From Phaeovulum veldkampii DSM 11550 (lineage in GTDB: Bacteria; Pseudomonadota; Alphaproteobacteria; Rhodobacterales; Rhodobacteraceae): 64,000 bases of DNA. Where the stretch lies: the NCBI RefSeq assembly GCF_003034995.1, contig NZ_PZKF01000009.1, positions 1-64,000 on the forward strand, in the 5' to 3' direction. This document shows, one piece after another, positions 27,192-35,826 of the stretch. The first letter of the stretch is position 1. Each line of letters opens with the position of its first letter. A model generated the notes under the pieces. That model saw only the letters and a program-made list of their open reading frames with translations. It did not search any database and was not told the DNA's origin. Position numbers and translations under genes: made by a program.

Positions 27192-28072
27192 GCAAGAAAC
27201 CTGTGAAGTCGCCAAAAAAAGAGGTCCAGACCACGGGCCATTCCTGGGACGGGATCGAAGAGTATAACAATCCGCTGCCGCGCTGGTGGCTGTGGACGTT
27301 CTACATCTGCGTGATCTGGGGTGTGGGCTATTCGGTGCTCTATCCGGCCTGGCCGCTGATCAACGGCGCAACGCCCGGCCTGCTGGGCCATTCGACCCGC
27401 GCCGATGTGGCGGCCGATATCGCCCGGTTCGAGGCTGCCAATGCCCCGATCGTCGAAAAGCTGGTTTCGACCGAACTGACCGAGATCGCCAACGACCCGG
27501 AGCTGATCAACTACACCCGCAACGCGGGTGCGGCGGTGTTCCGCACATGGTGCGTGCAGTGCCACGGTTCGGGGGCTGCGGGCAACCCCGGCGGTTATCC
27601 CAACCTGCTGGATAACGACTGGCTGTGGGGCGGCGATGTCGAGACGATCCACACCACGATCACCCATGGCATCCGCAACACCGACGACCCCGACGCGCGC
27701 TATTCCGCGATGCCGGCCTTTGGCCGTGACGAGTTGCTGGAGCCTGCGCAGATCGCCCAAGTCGTGCAGCATGTGCGCGCGATTTCGGGGCAAGAGCATG
27801 ACGCGGCGCTTGCCGCCGATGGTGCCGTGGTCTTCGAGGAAAACTGCGCCTCGTGCCACATGGAAGACGGCACCGGCGACCGCACGCAGGGCGCGCCGAA
27901 CCTGACCGATGCGATCTGGCTTTATGGCGGCGATGTTGCGACGCTGACCGAGACCGTCACCAATGCCCGTTTTGGCGTGATGCCGAACTGGGGCGGGGAA
28001 TTCGGTCGTCTGACCGAGGCCGAGGTGCGGGCAGTTGCACTGTATGTCCACAGCCTTGGCGGTGGCGAGTGA
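27188..28072 (+). CDS. ccoP: cbb3-type cytochrome c oxidase subunit III (CcoP, dihaem c)
   Basis: A 294-aa dihaem cytochrome with an N-terminal TM about residues 34-56 ([20 protein letters not shown]) and two haem sites, C122-x2-C125-H126 (WCVQCHG) and C220-x2-C223-H224 (NCASCHM). Distal Met candidates are in YSAMPAFG and [10 protein letters not shown]. It accepts electrons from cytochrome c2/cy or the bc1 complex. Last gene of ccoNOQP. Confidence 0.96.
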   Translation: MSKKPVKSPKKEVQTTGHSWDGIEEYNNPLPRWWLWTFYICVIWGVGYSVLYPAWPLINGATPGLLGHSTRADVAADIARFEAANAPIVEKLVSTELTEIANDPELINYTRNAGAAVFRTWCVQCHGSGAAGNPGGYPNLLDNDWLWGGDVETIHTTITHGIRNTDDPDARYSAMPAFGRDELLEPAQIAQVVQHVRAISGQEHDAALAADGAVVFEENCASCHMEDGTGDRTQGAPNLTDAIWLYGGDVATLTETVTNARFGVMPNWGGEFGRLTEAEVRAVALYVHSLGGGE

Positions 28073-28079
28073 CTGATCA

Positions 28080-28103
28080 AGGGGGGCCTTCCGGCCCCTC
28101 TTG
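28080..28103 (+). terminator. Possible terminator after ccoP
   Basis: An inverted repeat AGGGGGGCC-TTCC-GGCCCCTCT with a core of six GC pairs plus a wobble-extended stem, followed by CTTG. The T-run is short, so termination may be partial. Confidence 0.5.
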
Positions 28104-28257
28104 CGCCCGGTGCCACGGTCCCGCTTTGCCATTGCACCGCGGGGCAGGCACACAGAGAGATGACGCAAAAATGTCTGCCCGACGCAGTGTCGAATCAATG
28201 TCCAGACCGTCCAGGGATTGTCTCTGGGCGGAATTGTTCTATTAGAAATCTGTATTT

Positions 28258-28271
28258 TTGACGCATGTCAA
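28258..28271 (+). promoter_or_regulatory. FnrL box upstream of ccoG
   Basis: TTGACGCATGTCAA matches TTGAT-N4-ATCAA in eight of ten fixed positions and is itself a symmetrical repeat. Its centre is about 69 bp before the ccoG GTG, leaving room for a start near 28306 and a leader of about 27 nt. The -10 region is not convincing. It suggests that the maturation operon has its own oxygen control. Confidence 0.65.
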
Positions 28272-28332
28272 AGCACCGCGCCCCGGCCCCGTCAGGACTG
28301 ATGAGACCAGGACTCAGCCAACGGAGTATGCC

Positions 28333-29781
28333 GTGAGTTCTACCGAACCCAGCCAGCTTTATGCCGCCCGCGAGCCGATCTTTCCGCGCCGCGTGTCAGG
28401 TCGTTTCCGCAACCTGAAATGGATCATCCTCGCGATCACGCTGGGCATTTACTACATCCTTCCTTGGGCCCGCTGGGATCGTGGCCCCGGAATGCCCGAT
28501 CAGGCGGTGCTGCTGGATCTGGGCGGGCGGCGGTTCTTCTTCTTCTCGATCGAGATATGGCCGCACGAATTCTATTTTGTCGCGGGCCTGTTGATCATGG
28601 CGGGTTTGGGGCTGTTCCTGTTCACCTCGGCGCTGGGGCGGGTCTGGTGCGGCTATACCTGCCCGCAGACGGTCTGGACCGATCTGTTCATGCTGGTTGA
28701 ACGCTGGGTCGAAGGCGACCGAAACAACCGGTTGCGGCTGTGGCGCCAGGGCTGGACCTTGCAGAAGATCCGCCTGCGGCTGGTCAAATGGACGCTGTGG
28801 CTGCTGATCGCGCTGGGCACCGGTGGGGCGTGGGTGTTCTATTTTGCTGACGCGCCGACGCTGCTGAAGGATTTGCTGACCGGTCAAGCGCTGCCGGTGG
28901 CCTATATCACCGTGGCGGTTCTGACGGCGACGACCTTTGCCTTTGCCGGGTTCGCGCGCGAACAGATCTGCGTCTACGCCTGCCCCTGGCCCCGCATTCA
29001 GGCCGCGATGATGGACGAAGATACGATCACCATCGCCTACCGCGAGTGGCGCGGCGAGCCGCGAGGCAAGTTGCTAAAGGGCGAACAGTCGCCCGATGCC
29101 ACGCATCAGGGCGACTGCATCGACTGTATGGCCTGCGTCAATGTCTGCCCGATGGGGATCGACATCCGCGACGGCCAGCAACTGGAGTGCATCACCTGCG
29201 CGCTGTGCATCGACGCCTGCGACGAGGTGATGGACAAGATCGGCAAGCCGCGCGGCCTGATAGACTATATGGCCCTGAAGGATGAGGCCGCCGAGCGCGC
29301 GGGCGCCCACCCCACCCAGATCTGGCGCCATGTCTTCCGGCCGCGCACAATGGTCTATTTCACGCTTTGGGCCGGTATCGGCGTGGCCCTGATCGCGGCG
29401 CTTTTGCTGCGCTCGCCGATCGACTTCAACATCTCGCCGGTGCGTAACCCGATCTATGTGACCCTTTCCGACGGGGCGATCCGCAACACCTATGAAATGC
29501 GGCTGCGCAACAAGCAGGGCGAGGCCGCGCCATTCCGCATTTCGCTGACCTCGGACGATCCGGCGGTGGCGGGCGGGCTGACGCTGACGCTGGAGGGCCA
29601 GATCGGTGACACTGTCGAGGTGCCCGCCGACGAAACCCTGACCCAGCGCATCTATGTTGTGGCCCCGGCGGGCAGCCCGATGGCCACCGCCGCCCGCACC
29701 GACATCTCGATCTGGGTGGAGGATATGGCGACATCAGACAAAGTGTCGGCCGAGACGATCTTTAACGGAAAAGGAGGCTGA
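28333..29781 (+). CDS. ccoG: CcoG (RdxB/FixG), membrane copper/iron-sulfur protein for cbb3 maturation
   Basis: A 482-aa inner-membrane polyferredoxin with five or so TM segments, a CxxxCP in a TM loop (GYTCPQTVW, YACPWPR) and two 4Fe-4S ferredoxin motifs (CIDCMACVNVCPMGIDI and CITCALCIDACDEVM). CcoG reduces Cu(II) for delivery to CuB of the oxidase. I place the start at a GTG (28333) because ACGGAG lies eight bases upstream and the frame before it runs through the FnrL box. First gene of ccoGHIS, 260 bp after ccoP. Confidence 0.92.
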   Translation: MSSTEPSQLYAAREPIFPRRVSGRFRNLKWIILAITLGIYYILPWARWDRGPGMPDQAVLLDLGGRRFFFFSIEIWPHEFYFVAGLLIMAGLGLFLFTSALGRVWCGYTCPQTVWTDLFMLVERWVEGDRNNRLRLWRQGWTLQKIRLRLVKWTLWLLIALGTGGAWVFYFADAPTLLKDLLTGQALPVAYITVAVLTATTFAFAGFAREQICVYACPWPRIQAAMMDEDTITIAYREWRGEPRGKLLKGEQSPDATHQGDCIDCMACVNVCPMGIDIRDGQQLECITCALCIDACDEVMDKIGKPRGLIDYMALKDEAAERAGAHPTQIWRHVFRPRTMVYFTLWAGIGVALIAALLLRSPIDFNISPVRNPIYVTLSDGAIRNTYEMRLRNKQGEAAPFRISLTSDDPAVAGGLTLTLEGQIGDTVEVPADETLTQRIYVVAPAGSPMATAARTDISIWVEDMATSDKVSAETIFNGKGG

Positions 29782-29784
29782 GGC

Positions 29785-30240
29785 ATGGGCAAGTCGCTGA
29801 CCGGGCGCAAGGTTCTGTTCATCACGCTGTCGGCTTTTGGTGTCATCATCGCGGTGAATCTGGTGATGGCCTTTCAGGCAGTCAGCACCTTCCCTGGCCT
29901 TGAGGTGAAAAATTCCTACGTCGCCTCGCAGACCTTTGACGCCGACCGGACCGCGCAAGAGGGGTTGGGCTGGACCGTGACGCCCGAATACAGCGAGGGC
30001 ACGCTGAGCCTGATCATCCGCGACAAGGCGGGCCTGCCCGCCCGCGTTGCCGCGCTTGACGTGTTGGTGGGCCGCGTGACCCATGTGCGCGAGGATCAGC
30101 GCCCAAAACTGAGCTATGAGGGGGGCATGTTCAGCGCGCCGGTGACGCTGGCCCCCGGCAACTGGCTGATCCATCTGGATGCCCGCGCCGCAGATGGCAC
30201 CCGGTTTCGCCAGCGGCTTGATTTTGTGGTCAAGGGTTAG
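29785..30240 (+). CDS. ccoH: CcoH (RdxH/FixH), cbb3 assembly protein
   Basis: A 151-aa protein with one N-terminal TM (LFITLSAFGVIIAVNLVMAF) and a periplasmic domain showing the FixH feature EVKNSYVASQTFD. CcoH is needed for assembly or stability of the cbb3 complex. It begins 3 bp after ccoG and ends 3 bp before ccoI, which indicates a polycistronic unit. Confidence 0.92.
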   Translation: MGKSLTGRKVLFITLSAFGVIIAVNLVMAFQAVSTFPGLEVKNSYVASQTFDADRTAQEGLGWTVTPEYSEGTLSLIIRDKAGLPARVAALDVLVGRVTHVREDQRPKLSYEGGMFSAPVTLAPGNWLIHLDARAADGTRFRQRLDFVVKG

Positions 30241-30243
30241 CGC

Positions 30244-32433
30244 ATGACCGTTGCGCCCGCCTCCGGTCCCTCGGCCTCGGCTTGCCCCGCCTGCCTTGCC
30301 GCGCCGGCAGCCGAAAGTCTGGCGGGCGATCTCAAGGGCGCGCGGCTGACCCTGTCGCTGCCTACGGCGCATTGCGCCGTCTGCATCACCGATGTGGAAC
30401 GTGAACTGGCCCGCCATTCCGGGGTGCGGGCGGCGCGGGTCAACCTGACGCTGCGCCGCGTGGCAATTGAGGCCGATGCGGGCATTGAGGCGGCCGATCT
30501 GATCGCACGGCTCAAGGCCATCGGCTATGAGGCGCACGAACTTGACCCCGGCTTGCTGACCTCGACCGAGGCCGACCGCCGCGGTCGCGATATTCTGATG
30601 CGGATCGGCGTTGCCGGTTTTGCGATGATGAACATCATGCTGTTGTCGATCGCGGTCTGGTCGGGGGCCGAGGCCGCAACGCGCGATCTGTTCCACTGGA
30701 TTTCGGCGGCCATCGCCCTGCCGACCGTGGCCTTTGCGGGCCAGCCGTTCTTTGCCAGTGCGTGGAATTCGCTCAAGGCGCGGCGGCTGGGGATGGATGT
30801 GCCAATCTCGCTGGCGATCATCCTTGCATCGTCGATCTCGGTCTACGAGACGATGCATTCGGGCCACCACGCCTATTTCGACGCCGCCGTGATGCTGACC
30901 TTTTTCCTGCTGGTCGGGCGCTATCTGGATTACCGCACCCGCGCCGTGGCGCGCTCGGCCGCCGAGGAACTGGCGGCGCTGGAGGTGCCGCGCGCGACCG
31001 TGCTGCGCGACGGGGCCGAGGTGGTGGTGCCGGTGGGCGATCTGGTGCCCGGCGATCTGATCCGGGCGCGCCCCGGTGGCCGCATTCCGGCGGACGGGGT
31101 GGTGGTCGAGGGCACGTCTGAAATCGACCGTTCGCTGCTGACGGGGGAAAGCCTGCCGGTTTACGCGGGGCCGGAAACCGTGCTGAGCGCGGGCGAGGTC
31201 AACCTGACCGGCCCGCTGACGCTGCGGGTGACGGCGGCGGGGCAAGACAGTTCGCTGCACCGCATGGCCGATCTGGTGGCCACCGCCGAAAGCGCCAGGA
31301 ACCGTTACACCTCGCTGGCTGAACGGGCGGCGCGGCTCTATTCGCCCGGCGTGCATCTGTTGGCGTTCGGCTCGTTTCTGACGTGGCTTTATCTGTCGGG
31401 CGGCGATGTGCGGCTGGCGGTCAACATCGCGGCGGCGGTGCTGATCATCACCTGTCCCTGCGCACTGGGCCTTGCGGTGCCTGCGGTGGTGACGGCGGCC
31501 AGCGGCAAGCTGTTTCGCGCTGGCCTGCTGGTAAAGGACGGCACCGCGCTGGAACGTCTGGCCGAGGTCGATACCGTGATTTTCGACAAGACCGGAACCC
31601 TGACCATGGGCACGCCCGAGGCCGCGAATCTGCACGACCTGCCTGCCGATGATCTGGCCGTGGCGGCGGCGCTGGCGGGCGCCTCGTCGCATCCGCTGGC
31701 GGTGGCGTTGGCCGAGGCGGCGCGCGGCCTTGGCATTATGCCCGCGGCCGTCACCGATCTGCGCGAGGTGCCGGGCTATGGCATCGAGGGGCAGTGGCAG
31801 CGTCAGCCTGTGCGGCTGGGCCGCGCCGACTGGATCGGCGCCGCGCCGGGCGAGGTGACGGCGACGCATCTGCGCATCGGCACCGCGGTGCCGCGATCCA
31901 TCACCTTTGCCGACCGTCTGCGCCCCGGCGCCGCCGAGGCGGTGGCAGCGTTCCAGCGGCAGGGCCTGGCGGTGCATCTGCTGTCGGGCGATGTGCCGGG
32001 CGCGGTGGGTGCGCTGGCCGGGCGGCTGGAGATTGCCAACTGGCACGCCGGCGCGCTGCCTGCCGAAAAGGCGGCGCTTGTGGCCGACCTGACCGCGCAG
32101 GGCCGCAAGGTTCTGATGGTGGGTGACGGGTTGAACGATACCGCGGCGCTGGCGGGGGCGCATGTCTCGATCTCGCCCGCCTCGGCGTTGGATGCGGCGC
32201 GCACCGCGTCGGATATCGTGCTGCTGGGCCAGGATCTGGCCCCCGTGGCCGAGGCCGTGCGAATGGCTGCAAAAGCCCGGCGCCGGATCAAGGAAAACTT
32301 TGCCATTTCGTTCGGCTATAACGTGGTGGCGGTGCCCTTGGCGCTGGTCGGTCTGGCCACGCCGCTGGCTGCGGCGCTGGCGATGTCGATCTCGTCGATC
32401 ACGGTATCGCTCAATTCTCTCCGGCTGAAGTGA
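30244..32433 (+). CDS. ccoI: CcoI (RdxI/FixI), copper-transporting P1B-type ATPase for cbb3 assembly
   Basis: A 729-aa ATPase. The N-terminus has a Cys pair C14-x2-C17 and an HMA metal-binding motif with C44-x2-C47 (AHCAVCITDVE). The TM metal site is CPC (LIITCPCALGLAVP), the phosphorylated Asp lies in VIFDKTGTLTMG, the HP motif in ASSHPLAVAL and the hinge in MVGDGLNDTAALAG. CcoI exports copper to the periplasm for insertion into cbb3 oxidase. It is followed by ccoS 7 bp downstream. Confidence 0.95.
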   Translation: MTVAPASGPSASACPACLAAPAAESLAGDLKGARLTLSLPTAHCAVCITDVERELARHSGVRAARVNLTLRRVAIEADAGIEAADLIARLKAIGYEAHELDPGLLTSTEADRRGRDILMRIGVAGFAMMNIMLLSIAVWSGAEAATRDLFHWISAAIALPTVAFAGQPFFASAWNSLKARRLGMDVPISLAIILASSISVYETMHSGHHAYFDAAVMLTFFLLVGRYLDYRTRAVARSAAEELAALEVPRATVLRDGAEVVVPVGDLVPGDLIRARPGGRIPADGVVVEGTSEIDRSLLTGESLPVYAGPETVLSAGEVNLTGPLTLRVTAAGQDSSLHRMADLVATAESARNRYTSLAERAARLYSPGVHLLAFGSFLTWLYLSGGDVRLAVNIAAAVLIITCPCALGLAVPAVVTAASGKLFRAGLLVKDGTALERLAEVDTVIFDKTGTLTMGTPEAANLHDLPADDLAVAAALAGASSHPLAVALAEAARGLGIMPAAVTDLREVPGYGIEGQWQRQPVRLGRADWIGAAPGEVTATHLRIGTAVPRSITFADRLRPGAAEAVAAFQRQGLAVHLLSGDVPGAVGALAGRLEIANWHAGALPAEKAALVADLTAQGRKVLMVGDGLNDTAALAGAHVSISPASALDAARTASDIVLLGQDLAPVAEAVRMAAKARRRIKENFAISFGYNVVAVPLALVGLATPLAAALAMSISSITVSLNSLRLK

Positions 32434-32440
32434 GGCGCCG

Positions 32441-32599
32441 ATGGAAGCCTTGAGCTATTCGATCCCGATCTCGATCTTTCTGGGGGCCGTCGGGCTTGCC
32501 GCCTTTTTCTGGGCACTGAGGGGCAAGCAATACGAAGACCCCAAGGGCGATGCCGAACGCATCCTGTCCAAGGAATGGGACGATCACCCCAAGCCCTGA
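32441..32599 (+). CDS. ccoS: CcoS (RdxS/FixS), small cbb3 maturation protein
   Basis: A 52-aa single-TM protein that begins MEALSYSIPISIFLGAVGLA and has the signature ending FFWALRGKQYEDPKGDAERI. The hydrophilic tail after the WAxRxxQFDD-like turn is typical of CcoS. In R. capsulatus CcoS is needed to insert haem and CuB into CcoN. It completes ccoGHIS. Confidence 0.93.
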   Translation: MEALSYSIPISIFLGAVGLAAFFWALRGKQYEDPKGDAERILSKEWDDHPKP

Positions 32600-32619
32600 G
32601 GTCTGGCCCAGGGGCCGCG

Positions 32620-34416
32620 TCAGGGGCCGATCACGGTGCAGTCGGTGGCGCGCGCGGCCAGCCTGCGGCAGGCAAGCTCGGCACCCTCTTTCGACAGGCC
32701 CACAAAGTTCGCCTCGAATCCGCCCTTGCGGTTGGCGACCTTGCGCAGCGCATCGCCCAGCGTGTCGCTTTCCATCAGCGCTGTCTGCAACAGCAGCCGT
32801 TCGGCCTGATAGCTGGAGGCATATTTCCCCAGACTGATCCCCCAATGCCGCCCGCCCGACGATGACACGCGGGCGATCACCTCGGGTTCGGCCCGCGCCG
32901 GGGCCGCCTCGGGCGTCAGCGCGGCCAGAATGATACCGCTCTGCCACGGTTTCGCGGCCGGCTTCGCCTCGGGGGTCGGCGCCGGGGCAAGCGCCATGGC
33001 CAGGGTTTCGGGCTGCGCCGGTGTGGCCTGGCGAAAGCCCGGCGTCGGTGCCGCCGCCAGTTGCACCGTTTCCGGTTGCGGTGTGCTGACCTGTGCAAAG
33101 CCGGTGACGGGCTCGGCGGGTTCGGGGGCCATTTCGGCGGCAATCTCGACCGGCGGCTCTGCCGGTGCTTGCGGCGCTGCCGGTTCGGCGCGCGCCTCCA
33201 GACTGACCGCGTCGCGGCCGGGGCTGGCGACGGGGCGGGGCGCCTCGGCCAGCAGCAGGCTTTCGGGTTTGGCTTCCGGCGCCGGAACTTCGGTGATGGG
33301 TTTCTCGGCTGGGGGCGTGATCGCCTGGGCCAGTGCCACCGGCTCTGCCGGGGCGGGCGTCTCTGCCGTGGGCGTCATGGCAGCAGCCATGCTTTCTGCG
33401 ACGGCTTCGGCTACGGCGGCGGCCAGCGCATCTGCGGCGGGGTCAGGTTCAACCGCGGCAGGCGCCGGCCGAACCGGCGGGCGCGGGCTTTTCACCACGG
33501 CGGCCACCAACCGGATCGTCTTGCCTGCGCCGCCTTCGCGATCCTCGGGGGCGGTGTCGGCCTCGGCCAGATATTGCGGGGCAGCGGGTTTGGTTTCCTT
33601 CACCCGGCCCGGCGCCTTGCCAAAGCCCAGATCCAGCAGCTCGGCCACCTTGGCGTTGCGCTGTGCGGTCGAGGTGCCGCCGAACACCGTGGCGATGATG
33701 CGCTTGTTGCCGCGCTGCGCGGAAGCGGTCAGGTTGAACCCCGCAGGGTTGGTGAAGCCGGTCTTGATCCCGTCGGCGCCTTCGTAGGCGTCCAGAAAGC
33801 GGCGGTTCGTGTTGGCCACTTGCGCAATGCCGGCATCGGCCGTCCGGCGTGAGAAGAGGCTGTAATACTGCGGAAAGTCGTAAAACAGACGCCGCCCCAT
33901 GATGGTCATGTCGCGCGCCGTGGAAAGGTGGCCCTTGCGCGTCAGCCCGTTGGCGTTTTGAAAGGTGGAATTCCGCATCCCCAGCGCGCGGGCGGTGCGG
34001 TTCATGCGCTTGGCAAATTCAGCCTCTGATCCGCTGATCGCCTCGCCGATTGCGGTGGCGGCATCGTTGGCCGATTTGATCGCCGCGCCACGAATCAAAT
34101 AGCGCAGCGCGATCTTTTGCCCGGCGCGCAGGCCCAGCCGCGAGGGCGGCTCGTTCGCGGCATGTGCCGAGACGGTGACCTTGGTATCAAGGCTGATCTC
34201 GCCACGCTCGATCGCCTCGAAGGCGATGTAGAGCGTCATCATCTTGGTCAGTGAGGCGGGGTGCAGCCGCGTATCGGCGTTGGTGGAATACAGCACCTCT
34301 CCAGTGCGCGCATCCATCACCAGCGCCGCATAGGGCGCGGCCAGCGCGGACACGGGCGCGATTGCCAGAAGGATACAAAACAGCCCGTAACGGACCCAGC
34401 GCCCAAGCGTGGTCAC
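32620..34416 (-). CDS. D-alanyl-D-alanine carboxypeptidase with C-terminal SPOR domain
   Basis: A 598-aa PBP5/6-type enzyme that trims peptidoglycan stem peptides. After an N-terminal signal (cleavage near ALAA-P, about residue 27) come the active-site motifs S55-x2-K58 (PASLTKMM), S115-x-N117 (KSANDAA) and K218-T-G (GIKTGFTN). Residues about 290-510 are a long Ala/Pro/Glu-rich linker. The last 80 residues form a SPOR domain (RHWGISLGKYASSYQAERLL), which binds denuded glycan at division sites. The start is a GTG with AAGGGG upstream; it overlaps the stop of a 29-codon leader ORF. The gene is convergent with ccoS. Confidence 0.9.
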   Translation of the reverse strand: MTTLGRWVRYGLFCILLAIAPVSALAAPYAALVMDARTGEVLYSTNADTRLHPASLTKMMTLYIAFEAIERGEISLDTKVTVSAHAANEPPSRLGLRAGQKIALRYLIRGAAIKSANDAATAIGEAISGSEAEFAKRMNRTARALGMRNSTFQNANGLTRKGHLSTARDMTIMGRRLFYDFPQYYSLFSRRTADAGIAQVANTNRRFLDAYEGADGIKTGFTNPAGFNLTASAQRGNKRIIATVFGGTSTAQRNAKVAELLDLGFGKAPGRVKETKPAAPQYLAEADTAPEDREGGAGKTIRLVAAVVKSPRPPVRPAPAAVEPDPAADALAAAVAEAVAESMAAAMTPTAETPAPAEPVALAQAITPPAEKPITEVPAPEAKPESLLLAEAPRPVASPGRDAVSLEARAEPAAPQAPAEPPVEIAAEMAPEPAEPVTGFAQVSTPQPETVQLAAAPTPGFRQATPAQPETLAMALAPAPTPEAKPAAKPWQSGIILAALTPEAAPARAEPEVIARVSSSGGRHWGISLGKYASSYQAERLLLQTALMESDTLGDALRKVANRKGGFEANFVGLSKEGAELACRRLAARATDCTVIGP

Positions 34417-34502
34417 GGTCTTGCCCCTTTTACTGCCTCAGGTGCCCCGGTTTTTGGTGGGGCTTCATTGCTCTTGGGCAGCGTAGCACGCAAAACCGGC
34501 AC
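34413..34502 (-). CDS. Candidate 29-aa leader peptide ORF upstream of the carboxypeptidase gene
   Basis: A GTG at 34502 is preceded by AAGGAGG at the ideal 6-nt spacing, a better site than that of the following gene. The frame encodes 29 residues (starting MPVLRATLPKSNEAPPKTGA) and its TGA overlaps the GTG start of the carboxypeptidase gene (GTGA). This suggests translational coupling or a regulatory leader peptide. The product is hydrophilic with no recognisable domain. That it is translated is inference from the site and the overlap. Confidence 0.45.
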   Translation of the reverse strand: MPVLRATLPKSNEAPPKTGAPEAVKGARP

Positions 34503-34590
34503 TGAAAACCTCCTTGTTTCAAAGGCTTTCGGTGCGACTTTCGCGCAACGACAAGATTTGGTGGGCGGTGTCGCGGCCCCCCCCCAGATA

Positions 34591-34614
34591 GCCGGTCAGC
34601 CGGTCAGCCGGTCA
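34591..34614. repeat. Three tandem copies of an 8-bp unit across the HAD gene stop codon
   Basis: GCCGGTCA is repeated three times and followed by a partial unit GCCGG. A run of nine C (34577-34585) lies just beside it. On the minus strand each unit contains TGA; copy-number change would alter the last residues of the HAD protein. Confidence 0.8.
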
Positions 34615-35305
34615 GCCGGGCCAGCAGATGCGGCAGATCCCCCAGATCGGGCAGGCTGGCAAAGCGGGCATGGCCCACCGGTTCCTCGTCATGTTCCAGC
34701 GCCCAGGTCAGGCCGTGGGGCACATGCACGCCCCAGCCCCCCGCTGCCAGCATCGGCACCACATCCGACCGCAGCGAATTGCCCACCATCATCGCCTGGG
34801 CTGCGCCCGTGCCGTGGCGGGCAAAGATCGTGGCATAGGTCTGGGGCTGCTTGTCCGACACGATTTCCACGGCGTCGAACATGTCGCCCAGCCCCGATTG
34901 CGCCAGCTTGCGTTCCTGATCCAGCAGGTCGCCCTTGGTGATCAGCACCAGCCGATACCGCCCCGCCAGCGCCGTCACGGTTTCGGCGGCATGGGGCAAC
35001 AGTTCGATCGGATGGGCCAGCATCTCTTGCCCGGCGGCGATCAGTTCGGCGATCACGGCTGCGGGAACGCGCTGATCTGTCACCTCGATGGCGGTTTCGA
35101 TCATCGACAGCACAAAGCCCTTCACCCCGAAACCATAGCGCCCGATATTGCGCCGTTCGGCCGCCAGCAGGCGTTCGGCCAGATGGTCAGGGGCGGCGTG
35201 ATCGGCCAGCAGAGTGGCAAAGCGTGCCTGCGTCATCTGGAAAAACCGTTCGTTGTGCCAAAGCGTGTCATCGGCATCAAAGCCCAGCGTGGTCAGTGTG
35301 GTCAT
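34604..35305 (-). CDS. HAD-superfamily hydrolase, substrate unknown
   Basis: A 233-aa haloacid-dehalogenase-like phosphatase. Motif I is [12 protein letters not shown] with D10 as nucleophile and D12 as acid/base, motif II is VLITKGDL, the Lys is in [11 protein letters not shown], and motif IV is [17 protein letters not shown]. The DADDTLW form is typical of FMN/5'-nucleotidase-like HADs, but the substrate cannot be deduced. Its stop codon lies in a short tandem repeat. It is divergent from clpS. Confidence 0.85.
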   Translation of the reverse strand: MTTLTTLGFDADDTLWHNERFFQMTQARFATLLADHAAPDHLAERLLAAERRNIGRYGFGVKGFVLSMIETAIEVTDQRVPAAVIAELIAAGQEMLAHPIELLPHAAETVTALAGRYRLVLITKGDLLDQERKLAQSGLGDMFDAVEIVSDKQPQTYATIFARHGTGAAQAMMVGNSLRSDVVPMLAAGGWGVHVPHGLTWALEHDEEPVGHARFASLPDLGDLPHLLARLTG

Positions 35306-35466
35306 CGTGGCCCCCTTTCGCCTCTTGTGCCGTCTTTGCCGCAGCCCTGCAACGGGCGCGCCTTCGGACCGCGGCGGCGGGGTGCATTGCTGCCCCTTTT
35401 CTCGGCGGCGAATGGGTCTATATTGCCCCTAACCCCCAACCTTGCGCGAATCTTGCAGGAGAACCC

Positions 35467-35808
35467 GTGACCCAACGCCCGCAAATGATGGCCGACCGCA
35501 AGGACGCGCCCGAGGGCGATGCGGGCGTCGCCACCAAGACGCGCCCCAAGACCCAACGCCCGCCGCTGTACAAGGTCTTGCTGCTGAACGATGATTACAC
35601 GCCGATGGAATTCGTCGTGCATATTCTTGAGCGGTTCTTCGGGATGAACCACGCGCAGGCATTTGAAATCATGCTGACGGTGCACAAAAAGGGGTTGGCG
35701 GTCGTTGGTGTGTTTTCCTTTGAGGTTGCGGAAACCAAGGTTGCGCAGGTGATGGATTTTGCCCGCCGCCACCAGCACCCGTTGCAATGCACGATGGAAA
35801 AGGAATAG
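35467..35808 (+). CDS. clpS: ATP-dependent Clp protease adaptor ClpS
   Basis: A 113-aa N-degron adaptor that delivers substrates with destabilising N-terminal residues to ClpAP. The core is intact: [58 protein letters not shown] and the C-terminal [10 protein letters not shown]. The variable N-terminal extension inhibits ClpA ATPase in homologues. The start is a GTG at 35467 with AGGAGA five bases upstream; a downstream ATG would remove most of the extension. No clpA is present nearby. Confidence 0.95.
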   Translation: MTQRPQMMADRKDAPEGDAGVATKTRPKTQRPPLYKVLLLNDDYTPMEFVVHILERFFGMNHAQAFEIMLTVHKKGLAVVGVFSFEVAETKVAQVMDFARRHQHPLQCTMEKE

Positions 35809-35826
35809 GGCTGCACGCCCTTTGCC

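Noticed and set aside
29734-32163. 809-aa minus-strand frame, longest in the window
   Set aside because: Antisense to ccoI and ccoH, both of which have complete motifs; the composition is typical of a shadow frame.
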